Assembly: GCA_964057225.1 (NCBI GenBank)
Contig: OZ059900.1
Coordinates: forward strand, 25,559,638 to 25,623,637
Direction: 5' to 3'
Length of the DNA stretch: 64,000 nt
Source: Auanema rhodensis
Taxonomy: Eukaryota > Nematoda > Chromadorea > Rhabditida > Rhabditidae
The first letter of the stretch is position 1. Each line of letters begins with the position of its first letter. The notes under the pieces are model-generated. The model saw only the letters and a list, made by a program, of their open reading frames with translations. It made no database searches and had not been told where the DNA came from. Positions 36,261 through 49,900 of this stretch are shown one piece after another. The translations under genes and the position numbers were made by a program.

Positions 36261-39200
36261 ATGAACAAAAATCGATTTTATCAATATTAGCCATAAGGGG
36301 CGTGCCCTCAGAATATGCTAATTTCCTTAATTTTCTAACCCCTGTTTTTTTGTCGTGAAAGTGGAACTAGACGTTGTACGAACAATTTTGAGCTAGGTTT
36401 CATTGACATTGCATGAGTTTGAACACATGAAATCGTAAGTCAAAACCTTGTTTACAGCGAAATTTCCAAAAACTGGTTTTCCAGCATAATAAAATATTTC
36501 TCATGGGAAATACTGTGTTTTTGTATTTTTCTAGTGTTCAGCATGTAAAATGCTTCATTTTAGTATGTAACACGCTGAAATTCGTTGCATTTGACGACTC
36601 ATATGAACAAAAATCGATTTAATCAATATTAGCCATAAGGGGCGTGCCCTCAGAATATGCTAATTTCCTTAATTTTCTAACCCCTGTTTTTTTGTCGTGA
36701 AAGTGGAACTAGACGTTGTACGAACAATTTTGAGCTAGGTTTCATTGACATTGCATGAGTTTGAACACATGAAATCGTAAGTCAAAACCTTGTTTACAGC
36801 GAAATTTCCAAAAACTGGTTTTCCAGCATAATAAAATATTTCTCAAGGGAAAAACTGTGTTTTTATATTTTTCTAGTGTTCAGCATGTAAAATGCTTCAT
36901 TTTAGTATGTAACACGGTGAAATTCCTTGCATTTGACGACTCATATGAACAAAAATCGATTTAATCAATATTAGCCATAAGGGGCGTGCCCTCAGAATAT
37001 GCTAATTTCCTTAATTTTCTAACCCCTGTTTTTTTGTCGTGAAAGTGGAACTAGACGTTGTACGAACAATTTTGAGCTAGGTTTCATTGACATTGCATGA
37101 GTTTGAACACATGAAATCGTAAGTCAAAACCTTGTTTTCAGCGAAATTTCCAAAAACTGGTTTTCCAGCATAATACAATATTTCTCATAGGAAATACTGT
37201 GTTTTTGTATTTTTCTAGTGTTCAGAATGTAGAATGCTTCATTTTAGTACGTAACACGCTGAAATTCGTTGCATTTGACGACTCATATGAACAAAAATCG
37301 ATTTAATCAATATTAGCCATAAGGGGCGTGCCCTCAGAATATGCTAATTTCCTTAATTTTCTAACCCCTGTTTTTTTGTCGTGAAAGTGGAACTAGACGT
37401 TGTACGAACAATTTTGAGCTAGGTTTCATTGACATTGCATGAGTTTGAACACATGAAATCGTAAGTCAAAACCTTGTTTACAGCGAAATTTCCAAAAACT
37501 GGTTTTCCAGCATAATAAAATATTTCTCATGGGAAATACTGTGTTTTTGTATTTTTCTAGTGTTCAGCATGTAAAATGCTTCATTTTAGTATGTAACACG
37601 CTGAAATTCGTTGCATTTGACGACTCATATGAACAAAAATCGATTTAATCAATATTAGCCATAAGGGGCGTGCCCTCAGAATATGCTAATTTCCTTAATT
37701 TTCTAACCCCTGTTTTTTTGTCGTGAAAGTGGAACTAGACGTTGTACGAACAATTTTGAGCTAGGTTTCATTGACATTGCATGAGTTTGAACACATGAAA
37801 TCGTAAGTCAAAACCTTGTTTACAGCGAAATTTCCAAAAACTGGTTTTCCAGCATAATAAAATATTTCTCAAGGGAAAAACTGTGTTTTTATATTTTTTT
37901 AGTGTTCAGCATGTAAAATGCTTCATTTTAGTATGTAACACGGTGAAATTCCTTGCATTTGACGACTCATATGAACAAAAATCGATTTAATCAATATTAG
38001 CCATAAGGGGCGTGCCCTCAGAATATGCTAATTTCCTTAATTTTCTAACCCCTGTTTTTTTGTCGTGAAAGTGGAACTAGACGTTGTACGAACAATTTTG
38101 AGCTAGGTTTCATTGACATTGCATGAGTTTGAACACATGAAATCGTAAGTCAAAACCTTGTTTACAGCGAAATTTCCAAAAACTGGTTTTCCAGCATAAT
38201 ACAATATTTCTCATGGGAAATACTGTGTTTTTGTATTTTTCTAGTGTTCAGCATGTAAAATGCTTCATTTTAGTATGTAACACGCTGAAATTCGTTGCAT
38301 TTAACGACTCATATGAACAAAAATCGATTTAATCAATATTAGCCATAAGGGGCGTGCCCTCAGAATATGCTAATTTCCTTAATTTTCTAACCCCTGTTTT
38401 TTTGTCGTGAAAGTGGAACTAGACGTTGTACGAACAATTTTGAGCTAGGTTTCATTGACATTGCATGAGTTTGAACACATGAAATCGTAAGTCAAAACCT
38501 TGTTTACAGCGAAATTTCCAAAAACTGGTTTTCCAGCATAATAAAATATTTCTCATGGGAAATACAGTGTTTTTGTATTTTTTTAGTGTTCAGCATGTAA
38601 AATGCGTCATTTTAGTATGTAAAACGCTGAAATTCGTTGCATTTGACGACTCATATGAACAAAAATCGATTTTATCAATATTAGCCATAAGGGGCGTGCC
38701 CTCAGAATATGCTAATTTCCTTAATTTTCTAACCCCTGTTTTTTTGTCGTGAAAGTGGAACTAGACGTTGTACGAACAATTTTGAGCTAGGTTTCATTGA
38801 CATTGCATGAGTTTGAACACATGAAATCGTAAGTCAAAACCTTGTTTACAGCGAAATTTCCAAAAACTGGTTTTCCAGCATAATACAATATTTCTCATGG
38901 GAAATACTGTGTTTTTGTATTTTTCTAGTGTTCAGAATGTAGAATGCTTCATTTTAGTACGTAACACGCTGAAATTCGTTGCATTTGACGACTCATATGA
39001 ACAAAAATCGATTTAATCAATATTAGCCATAAGGGGCGTGCCCTCAGAATATGCTCATTTCCTTAATTTTCTAACCCCTGTTTTTTTGTCGTGAAAGTGG
39101 AACTAGACGTTGTACAAACAATTTTGAGCTAGGTTTCATTGACATTGCATGAGTTTGAACACATGAAATCGTAAGTCAAAACCTTGTTTACAGCGAAATT

Positions 39201-40117
39201 TCCAAAAACTGGTTTTCCAGCATAATAAAATATTTCTCATGGGAAATACAGTGTTTTTGTATTTTTTTAGTGTTCAGCATGTAAAATGCGTCATTTTGAT
39301 ATGTAAAACGCTGAAATTCGTTGCATTTGACGACTCATATGAACAAAAATCGATTTTATCAATATTAGCCATAAGGGGCGTGCCCTCAGAATATGCTAAT
39401 TTCCTTAATTTTCTAACCCCTGTTTTTTTGTCGTGAAAGTGGAACTAGACGTTGTACGAACAATTTTGAGCTAGGTTTCATTGACATTGCATGAGTTTTA
39501 ACACATGAAATCGTAAGTCAAAACCTTGTTTACAGCGAAATTTCCAAAAACTGGTTTTCCAGCATAATAAAATATTTCTCATGGGAAATACAGTGTTTTT
39601 GTATTTTTTTAGTGTTCAGCATGTAAAATCCGTCATTTTTGTATGTAAAACGCTGAAATTCGTTGCATTTGACGACTCATATGAACAAAAATCGATTTAA
39701 TCAATATTAGCCATAAGGGGCGTGCCCTCAGAATATGCTAATTTCCTTAATTTTCTAACCCCTGTTTTTTTGTCGTGAAAGTGGAACTAGACGTTGTACG
39801 AACAATTTTGAGCTAGGTTTCATTGACATTGCATGAGTTTTAACACATGAAATCGTAAGTCAAAACCTTGTTTACAGCGAAATTTATAAAACTGGTTTTC
39901 CAGCATAATACAATATTTCTCATGGGAAATACTGTGTTTTTATATTTTTCTAGTGTTCAGCATGTAAAATGCTTCATTTTAGTATGTAACACGCTGAAAT
40001 TCGTTGCATTTGACGACTCATATGAACAAAAATCGATTTTATCAATATTAGCCATAAGGGGCGTGCCCTCAGAATATGCTAATTTCCTTAATTTTCTAAC
40101 CCCTGTTTTTTTGTCGT
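36261..40117 (+). repeat. 11-monomer HOR unit, copy 2
   Basis: Direct tandem partner of the unit ending at 36,260. The match continues to about 40,117; at 40,118 this copy has GTGGAAG where the first has GTGAAAG, and at 40,146 it has AACAGTTTT. From there the sequence follows the 27.15 kb region instead. Confidence 0.84.
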
Positions 40118-43000
40118 GGAAGTGGAACTAGACGTTGTACGAACAGTTTTGAGCTAGGTTTCATTGACATTGCATGAGTTTGAACACATGAAATCGTAAG
40201 TCAAAACCTTGTTTACAGCGAAATTTCCAAAAACTGGTTTTCCAGCATAATAAAATATTTCTCATGGGAAATACTGTGTTTTTGTATTTTTCTAGTGTTC
40301 AGCATGTAAAATGCTTCATTTTAGTATGTAACACGCTGAAATTCGTTGCATTTGACGACTCATATGAACAAAAATCGATTTAATCAATATTAGCCATAAG
40401 GGGCGTGCCCTCAGAATATGCTAATTTCCTTAATTTTCTAACCCCTGTTTTTTTGTCGTGAAAGTGGAACTAGACGTTGTACGAACAATTTTGAGCTAGG
40501 TTTCATTGACATTGCATGAGTTTGAACACATGAAATCGTAAGTCAAAACCTTGTTTACAGCGAAATTTCCAAAAACTGGTTTTCCAGCATAATAAAATAT
40601 TTCTCATGGGAAATACAGTGTTTTTGTATTTTTTTAGTGTTCAGCATGTAAAATGCGTCATTTTAGTATGTAAAACGCTGAAATTCGTTGCATTTGACGA
40701 CTCATATGAACAAAAATCGATTTTATCAATATTAGCCATAAGGGGCGTGCCCTCAGAATATGCTAATTTCCTTAATTTTCTAACCCCTGTTTTTTTGTCG
40801 TGAAAGTGGAACTAGACGTTGTACGAACAATTTTGAGCTAGGTTTCATTGACATTGCATGAGTTTGAACACATGAAATCGTAAGTCAAAACCTTGTTTAC
40901 AGCGAAATTTCCAAAAACTGGTTTTCCAGCATAATAAAATATTTCTCATGGGAAATACAGTGTTTTTGTATTTTTTTAGTGTTCAGCATGTAAAATGCGT
41001 CATTTTAGTATGTAAAACGCTGAAATTCGTTGCATTTGACGACTCATATGAACAAAAATCGATTTTATCAATATTAGCCATAAGGGGCGTGCCCTCAGAA
41101 TATGCTAATTTCCTTAATTTTCTAACCCCTGTTTTTTTGTCGTGAAAGTGGAACTAGACGTTGTACGAACAATTTTGAGCTAGGTTTCATTGACATTGCA
41201 TGAGTTTGAACACATGAAATCGTAAGTCAAAACCTTGTTTACAGCGAAATTTCCAAAAACTGGTTTTCCAGCATAATAAAATATTTCTCAAGGGAAAAAC
41301 TGTGTTTTTATATTTTTCTAGTGTTCAGCATGTAAAATGCTTCATTTTAGTATGTAACACGGTGAAATTCCTTGCATTTGACGACTCATATGAACAAAAA
41401 TCGATTTAATCAATATAAGCCATAAGGGGCGTGCCCTCAGAATATGCTAATTTCCTTAATTTTCTAACCCCTGTTTTTTTGTCGTGAAAGTGGAACTAGA
41501 CGTTGTACGAACAATTTTGAGCTAGGTTTCATTGACATTGCATGAGTTTGAACACATGCAATCGTAAGTCAAAACCTTGTTTACAGCGAAATTTCCAAAA
41601 ACTGGTTTTCCAGCATAATAAAATATTTCTCATGGGAAAAACTGTGTTTTTGTATTTTTTTAATGTTCAGCATGTAGAATGCTTCATTTTGATATGTAAA
41701 ACGCTGAAATTCGTTGCATTTGACGACTCATATGAACAAAAATCGATTTTATCAATATTAGCCATAAGGGGCGTGCCCTCAGAATATGCTAATTTCCTTA
41801 ATTTTCTAACCCCTGTTTTTTTGTCGTGAAAGTGGAACTAGACGTTGTACGAACAATTTTGAGCTAGGTTTCATTGACATTGCATGAGTTTTAACACATG
41901 AAATCGTAAGTCAAAACCTTGTTTACAGCGAAATTTCCAAAAACTGGTTTTCCAGCATAATAAAATATTTCTCATGGGAAATACAGTGTTTTTGTATTTT
42001 TTTAGTGTTCAGCATGTAAAATCCGTCATTTTTGTATGTAAAACGCTGAAATTCGTTGCATTTGACGACTCATATGAACAAAAATCGATTTAATCAATAT
42101 TAGCCATAAGGGGCGTGCCCTCAGAATATGCTAATTTCCTTAATTTTCTAACCCCTGTTTTTTTGTCGTGAAAGTGGAACTAGACGTTGTACGAACAATT
42201 TTGAGCTAGGTTTCATTGACATTGCATGAGTTTTAACACATGAAATCGTAAGTCAAAACCTTGTTTACAGCGAAATTTATAAAACTGGTTTTCCAGCATA
42301 ATAAAATATTTCTCAAGGGAAAAACTGTGTTTTTATATTTTTCTAGTGTTCAGCATGTAAAATGCTTCATTTTAGTATGTAACACGCTGAAATTCCTTGC
42401 ATTTGACGACTCATATGAACAAAAATCGATTTAATCAATATTAGCCATAAGGGGCGTGCCCTCAGAATATGCTAATTTCCTTAATTTTCTAACCCCTGTT
42501 TTTTTGTCGTGAAAGTGGAACTAGACGTTGTACGAACAATTTTGAGCTAGGTTTCATTGACATTGCATGAGTTTGAACACATGAAATCGTAAGTCAAAAC
42601 CTTGTTTACAGCGAAATTTCCAAAAACTGGTTTTCCAGCATAATACAATATTTCTCATGGGAAATACTGTGTTTTTATATTTTTCTAGTGTTCAGCATGT
42701 AAAATGCTTCATTTTAGTATGTAACACGCTGAAATTCGTTGCATTTGACGACTCATATGAACAAAAATCGATTTTATCAATATTAGCCATAAGGGGCGTG
42801 CCCTCAGAATATGCTAATTTCCTTAATTTTCTAACCCCTGTTTTTTTGTCGTGAAAGTGGAACTAGACGTTGTACGAACAGTTTTGAGCTAGGTTTCATT
42901 GACATTGCATGAGTTTGAACACATGAAATCGTAAGTCAAAACCTTGTTTACAGCGAAATTTCCAAAAACTGGTTTTCCAGCATAATAAAATATTTCTCAT
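40118..43000 (+). repeat. Copy of the 27.1-32.1 kb region lacking one 6-mer unit
   Basis: From the AACAGTTTT marker at 40,146 the order matches 27,154 onward at an offset of 12,992 bp as far as the deletion (29,281 to 42,273). After it the offset becomes 10,941 bp (31,332 also maps to 42,273; 31,940 maps to 42,881). The change in offset is exactly 2,051 bp, one 6-monomer unit. So the two regions share ancestry and differ by one HOR unit. One private change is ATATAAGCC near 41,416. Confidence 0.84.
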
Positions 43001-43975
43001 GGGAAATACTGTGTTTTTGTATTTTTCTAGTGTTCAGCATGTAAAATGCTTCATTTTAGTATGTAACACGCTGAAATTCGTTGCATTTGACGACTCATAT
43101 GAACAAAAATCGATTTAATCAATATTAGCCATAAGGGGCGTGCCCTCAGAATATGCTAATTTCCTTAATTTTCTAACCCCTGTTTTTTTGTCGTGAAAGT
43201 GGAACTAGACGTTGTACGAACAATTTTGAGCTAGGTTTCATTGACATTGCATGAGTTTGAACACATGAAATCGTAAGTCAAAACCTTGTTTACAGCGAAA
43301 TTTCCAAAAACTGGTTTTCCAGCATAATAAAATATTTCTCATGGGAAATACAGTGTTTTTGTATTTTTTTAGTGTTCAGCATGTAAAATGCGTCATTTTA
43401 GTATGTAAAACGCTGAAATTCGTTGCATTTGACGACTCATATGAACAAAAATCGATTTTATCAATATTAGCCATAAGGGGCGTGCCCTCAGAATATGCTA
43501 ATTTCCTTAATTTTCTAACCCCTGTTTTTTTGTCGTGAAAGTGGAACTAGACGTTGTACGAACAATTTTGAGCTAGGTTTCATTGACATTGCATGAGTTT
43601 GAACACATGAAATCGTAAGTCAAAACCTTGTTTACAGCGAAATTTCCAAAAACTGGTTTTCCAGCATAATAAAATATTTCTCAAGGGAAAAACTGTGTTT
43701 TTATATTTTTCTAGTGTTCAGCATGTAAAATGCTTCATTTTAGTATGTAACACGGTGAAATTCCTTGCATTTGACGACTCATATGAACAAAAATCGATTT
43801 AATCAATATTAGCCATAAGGGGCGTGCCCTCAGAATATGCTAATTTCCTTAATTTTCTAACCCCTGTTTTTTTGTCGTGAAAGTGGAACTAGACGTTGTA
43901 CGAACAATTTTGAGCTAGGTTTCATTGACATTGCATGAGTTTGAACACATGAAATCGTAAGTCAAAACCTTGTTT

Positions 43976-45953
43976 TCAGCGAAATTTCCAAAAACTGGTT
44001 TTCCAGCATAATACAATATTTCTCATAGGAAATACTGTGTTTTTGTATTTTTCTAGTGTTCAGAATGTAGAATGCTTCATTTTAGTACGTAACACGCTGA
44101 AATTCGTTGCATTTGACGACTCATATGAACAAAAATCGATTTAATCAATATTAGCCATAAGGGGCGTGCCCTCAGAATATGCTAATTTCCTTAATTTTCT
44201 AACCCCTGTTTTTTTGTCGTGAAAGTGGAACTAGACGTTGTACGAACAATTTTGAGCTAGGTTTCATTGACATTGCATGAGTTTGAACACATGAAATCGT
44301 AAGTCAAAACCTTGTTTACAGCGAAATTTCCAAAAACTGGTTTTCCAGCATAATAAAATATTTCTCATGGGAAATACTGTGTTTTTGTATTTTTCTAGTG
44401 TTCAGCATGTAAAATGCTTCATTTTAGTATGTAACACGCTGAAATTCGTTGCATTTGACGACTCATATGAACAAAAATCGATTTAATCAATATTAGCCAT
44501 AAGGGGCGTGCCCTCAGAATATGCTAATTTCCTTAATTTTCTAACCCCTGTTTTTTTGTCGTGAAAGTGGAACTAGACGTTGTACGAACAATTTTGAGCT
44601 AGGTTTCATTGACATTGCATGAGTTTGAACACATGAAATCGTAAGTCAAAACCTTGTTTACAGCGAAATTTCCAAAAACTGGTTTTCCAGCATAATAAAA
44701 TATTTCTCAAGGGAAAAACTGTGTTTTTATATTTTTTTAGTGTTCAGCATGTAAAATGCTTCATTTTAGTATGTAACACGGTGAAATTCCTTGCATTTGA
44801 CGACTCATATGAACAAAAATCGATTTAATCAATATTAGCCATAAGGGGCGTGCCCTCAGAATATGCTAATTTCCTTAATTTTCTAACCCCTGTTTTTTTG
44901 TCGTGAAAGTGGAACTAGACGTTGTACGAACAATTTTGAGCTAGGTTTCATTGACATTGCATGAGTTTGAACACATGAAATCGTAAGTCAAAACCTTGTT
45001 TACAGCGAAATTTCCAAAAACTGGTTTTCCAGCATAATACAATATTTCTCATGGGAAATACTGTGTTTTTGTATTTTTCTAGTGTTCAGCATGTAAAATG
45101 CTTCATTTTAGTATGTAACACGCTGAAATTCGTTGCATTTAACGACTCATATGAACAAAAATCGATTTAATCAATATTAGCCATAAGGGGCGTGCCCTCA
45201 GAATATGCTAATTTCCTTAATTTTCTAACCCCTGTTTTTTTGTCGTGAAAGTGGAACTAGACGTTGTACGAACAATTTTGAGCTAGGTTTCATTGACATT
45301 GCATGAGTTTGAACACATGAAATCGTAAGTCAAAACCTTGTTTACAGCGAAATTTCCAAAAACTGGTTTTCCAGCATAATAAAATATTTCTCATGGGAAA
45401 TACAGTGTTTTTGTATTTTTTTAGTGTTCAGCATGTAAAATGCGTCATTTTAGTATGTAAAACGCTGAAATTCGTTGCATTTGACGACTCATATGAACAA
45501 AAATCGATTTTATCAATATTAGCCATAAGGGGCGTGCCCTCAGAATATGCTAATTTCCTTAATTTTCTAACCCCTGTTTTTTTGTCGTGAAAGTGGAACT
45601 AGACGTTGTACGAACAATTTTGAGCTAGGTTTCATTGACATTGCATGAGTTTGAACACATGAAATCGTAAGTCAAAACCTTGTTTACAGCGAAATTTCCA
45701 AAAACTGGTTTTCCAGCATAATACAATATTTCTCATGGGAAATACTGTGTTTTTGTATTTTTCTAGTGTTCAGAATGTAGAATGCTTCATTTTAGTACGT
45801 AACACGCTGAAATTCGTTGCATTTGACGACTCATATGAACAAAAATCGATTTAATCAATATTAGCCATAAGGGGCGTGCCCTCAGAATATGCTCATTTCC
45901 TTAATTTTCTAACCCCTGTTTTTTTGTCGTGAAAGTGGAACTAGACGTTGTAC
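43976..45953 (+). repeat. Third partial copy of the 11-monomer unit
   Basis: TTGTTTTCAG (43,976), TTTAACGACTC (about 45,140), ATGCTCATTT (45,894) and GTACAAAC (about 45,953) follow the same order as in the units at 32.5 and 36.3 kb, at offsets of 10,599 and 6,838 bp. After about 46,000 the AAATACAGTG monomer expected next is replaced by a consensus-like copy, so the match ends. Confidence 0.82.
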
Positions 45954-46960
45954 AAACAATTTTGAGCTAGGTTTCATTGACATTGCATGAGTTTGAACAC
46001 ATGAAATCGTAAGTCAAAACCTTGTTTACAGCGAAATTTCCAAAAACTGGTTTTCCAGCATAATAAAATATTTCTCATGGGAAATACTGTGTTTTTGTAT
46101 TTTTCTAGTGTTCAGCATGTAAAATGCTTCATTTTAGTATGTAACACGCTGAAATTCGTTGCATTTGACGACTCATATGAACAAAAATCGATTTAATCAA
46201 TATTAGCCATAAGGGGCGTGCCCTCAGAATATGCTAATTTCCTTAATTTTCTAACCCCTGTTTTTTTGTCGTGAAAGTGGAACTAGACGTTGTACGAACA
46301 ATTTTGAGCTAGGTTTCATTGACATTGCATGAGTTTGAACACATGAAATCGTAAGTCAAAACCTTGTTTACAGCGAAATTTCCAAAAACTGGTTTTCCAG
46401 CATAATAAAATATTTCTCATGGGAAATACAGTGTTTTTGTATTTTTTTAGTGTTCAGCATGTGAAATGCGTCATTTTAGTATGTAAAACGCTGAAATTCG
46501 TTGCATTTGACGACTCATATGAACAAAAATCGATTTTATCAATATTAGCCATAAGGGGCGTGCCCTCAGAATATGCTAATTTCCTTAATTTTCTAACCCC
46601 TGTTTTTTTGTCGTGAAAGTGGAACTAGACGTTGTACGAACAATTTTGAGCTAGGTTTCATTGACATTGCATGAGTTTGAACACATGAAATCGTAAGTCA
46701 AAACCTTGTTTACAGCGAAATTTCCAAAAACTGGTTTTCCAGCATAATACAATATTTCTCATGGGAAATACTGTGTTTTTGTATTTTTCTAGTGTTCAGA
46801 ATGTAGAATGCTTCATTTTAGTACGTAAAACGCTGAAATTCGTTGCATTTGACGACTCATATGAACAAAAATCGATTTTATCAATATTAGCCATAAGGGG
46901 CGTGCCCTCAGAATATGCTAATTTCCTTAATTTTCTAACCCCTGTTTTTTTGTCGTGAAA

Positions 46961-49900
46961 GTTCAACTAGACGTTGTACGAACAATTTTGAGCTAGGTTT
47001 CATTGACATTGCATGAGTTTGAACACATGAAATCGTAAGTCAAAACCTTGTTTACAGCGAAATTTCCAAAAACTGGTTTTCCAGCATAATAAAATATTTC
47101 TCAAGGGAAAAACTGTGTTTTTATATTTTTCTAGTGTTCAGCATGTGAAATGCTTAATTTTAGTATGTAACACGCTGAAATTTGTTGCATTTGACGACTC
47201 ATATGAACAAAAATCGATTTAATCAATATTAGCCATAAGGGGCGTGCCCTCAGAATATGCTAATTTCCTTAATTTTCTAACCCCTGTTTTTTTGTCGTGA
47301 AAGTGGAACTAGACGTTGTACGAACAATTTTGAGCTAGGTTTCATTGACATTGCATGAGTTTGAACACATGAAATCGTAAGTCAAAACCTTGTTTACAGC
47401 GAAATTTCCAAAAACTGGTTTTCCAGCATAATAAAATATTTCTCATGGGAAATACTGTGTTTTTGTATTTTTTTAGTGTTCAGCATGTAAAATGCGTCAT
47501 TTTAGTATGTAACACGCTGAAATTCGTTGCATTTGACGACTCATATGAACAAAAATCGATTTAATCAATATTAGCCATAAGGGGCGTGCCCTCAGAATAT
47601 GCTAATTTCCTTAATTTTCTAACCCCTGTTTTTTTGTTGTGAAAGTGGAACTAGACGTTGTACGAACAATTTTGAGATAGGTTTCATTGACATTGCATGA
47701 GTTTGAACACATGAAATCGTAAGTCAAAACCTTGTTTACAGCGAAATTTCCAAAAACTGGTTTTCCAGCATAATAAAATATTTCTCTTGGGAAATACTGT
47801 GTTTTTGTATTTTTCTAGTGTTCAGCATGTAAAATGCTTCATTTTAGTATGTAACACGCTGAAATTCGTTGCATTTGACGACTCATATGAACAAAAATCG
47901 ATTTAATCAATATTAGCCATAAGGGGCGTGCCCTCAGAATATGCTAATTTCCTTAATTTTCTAACCCCTGTTTTTTTGTCGTGAAAGTGGAACTAGACGT
48001 TGTACGAACAATTTTGAGCTAGGTTTCATTGACATTGCATCAGTTTGAACACATGAAATCGTAAGTCAAAACCTTGTTTACAGCGAAATTTCCAAAAACT
48101 GGTTTTCCAGCATAATAAAATATTTCTCATGGGAAATACTGTGTTTTTGTATTTTTCTAGTGTTCAACATGTAAAATTCTTCATTTTAGTATGTAACACG
48201 CTGAAATTCGTTGCATTTGACGACTCATATGAACAAAAATCGATTTAATCAATATTAGCCATAAGGGGCGTGCCCTCAGAATATGCTAATTTCCTTAATT
48301 TTCTAACCCCTGTTTTTTTGTCGTGAAAGTGGAACTAGACGTTGTACGAACAATTTTGAGCTAGGTTTCATTGACATTGCATGAGTTTGAACACATGAAA
48401 TCGTAAGTCAAAACCTTGTTTACAGCGAAATTTCCAAAAACTGGTTTTCCAGCATAATAAAATATTTCTCATGGGAAAAACTGTGTTTTTGTATTTTTTC
48501 AGTGTTCAGCATGTAAAATGCTTCATTTTAGTATGTAACACGCTGAAATTCGTTGCATTTGACGACTCATATGAACAAAAATCGATTTAATCAATATTAG
48601 CCATAAGGGGCGTGCCCTCAGAATATGCTAATTTCCTTAATTTTCTAACCCCTGTTTTTTTGTCGTGAAAGTGGAACTAGACGTTGTACGAACTATTTTG
48701 AGCTAGGTTTCATTGACATTGCATGAGTTTGAACACATGAAATCGTAAGTCAAAACCTTGTTTACAGCGAAATTTCCAAAAACTGGTTTTCCAGCATAAT
48801 AAAATATTTCTCAAGGGAAAAACTGTGTTTTTATATTTTTCTAGTGTTCAGCATGTAAAATGCTTCATTTTAGTTTGTAACACGCTGAAATTCGTTGCAT
48901 TTGACGACTCATATGAACAAAAATCGATTTAATCAATATTAGCCATAAGGGGCGTGCCCTCAGAATATGCTAATTTCCTTAATTTTCTAACCCCTGTTTT
49001 TTTGTCGTGAAAGTGGAACTAGACGTTGTACGAACAATTTTGAGCTAGGTTTCATTGACATTGCATGAGTTTGAACACATGAAATCGTAAGTCAAAACCG
49101 TGTTTACAGCGAAATTTCCAAAAACTGGTTTTCCAGCATAATAAAATATTTCTCAAGGGAAAAACTGTGTTTTTATATTTTTCTAGTGTTCAGCATGTAA
49201 AATGCTTCATTTTAGTATGTAACACGGTGAAATTCCTTTCATTTGACGACTCATATGAACAAAAATCGATTTAATCAATATTAGCCATAAGGGGCGTGCC
49301 CTCAGAATATGCTAATTTCCTTAATTTTCTAACCCCTGTTTTTTTGTCGTGAAAGTGGAACTAGACGTTGTACGAACAATTTTGAGCTAGGTTTCATTGA
49401 CATTGCATGAGTTTGAACACATGAAATCGTAAGTCAAAACCTTGTTTACAGCGAAATTTCCAAAAACTGGTTTTCCAGCATAATAAAATATTTCTCAAGG
49501 GAAAAACTGTGTTTTTATATTTTTCTAGTGTTCAGCATGTAAAATGCTTCATTTTAGTATGTAACACGCTGAAATTCGTTGCATTTGACGACTCATATGA
49601 ACAAAAATCGATTTAATCAATATTAGCCATAACGGGCGTGCCCTCAGAATATGCTAATTTCCTTAATTTTCTAACCCCTGTTTTTTTGTTGTGAAAGTGG
49701 AACTAGACGTTGTACGAACAATTTTGAGCTAGGTTTCATTGACATTGCATGAGTTTGAACACATGAAATCGTAAGTCAAAACCTTGTTTACAGCGAAATT
49801 TCCAAAAACTGGTTTTCCAGCATAATAAAATATTTCTCATGGGAAATACTGTGTTTTTGTATTTTTCTAGTGTTCAGCATGTAAAATGCTTCATTTTAGT

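Larger units (their letters stand above)
23510..46960 (+). repeat. Block 4: distinct monomer subfamily in 6-mer and 11-mer HORs
   Basis: A new set of linked variants appears: ATTTTTTTAGTG, GCGTCATTTT, GTAAAACGCTG, CGATTTTATC and AAATACAGTG. The switch from block 3 lies between a unique TTTACATCGAAA (about 23,463) and ATTTTTTTAG (about 23,533). Copies of this subfamily are interspersed with consensus-like and AAGGG-type copies. All five TTTATAAAAC one-base deletions lie in this block (near 29,286, 31,337, 36,124, 39,885 and 42,278). The open reading frames seen here arise because CGATTTTATC removes an in-frame TAA; they are not annotated as genes. Confidence 0.88.
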
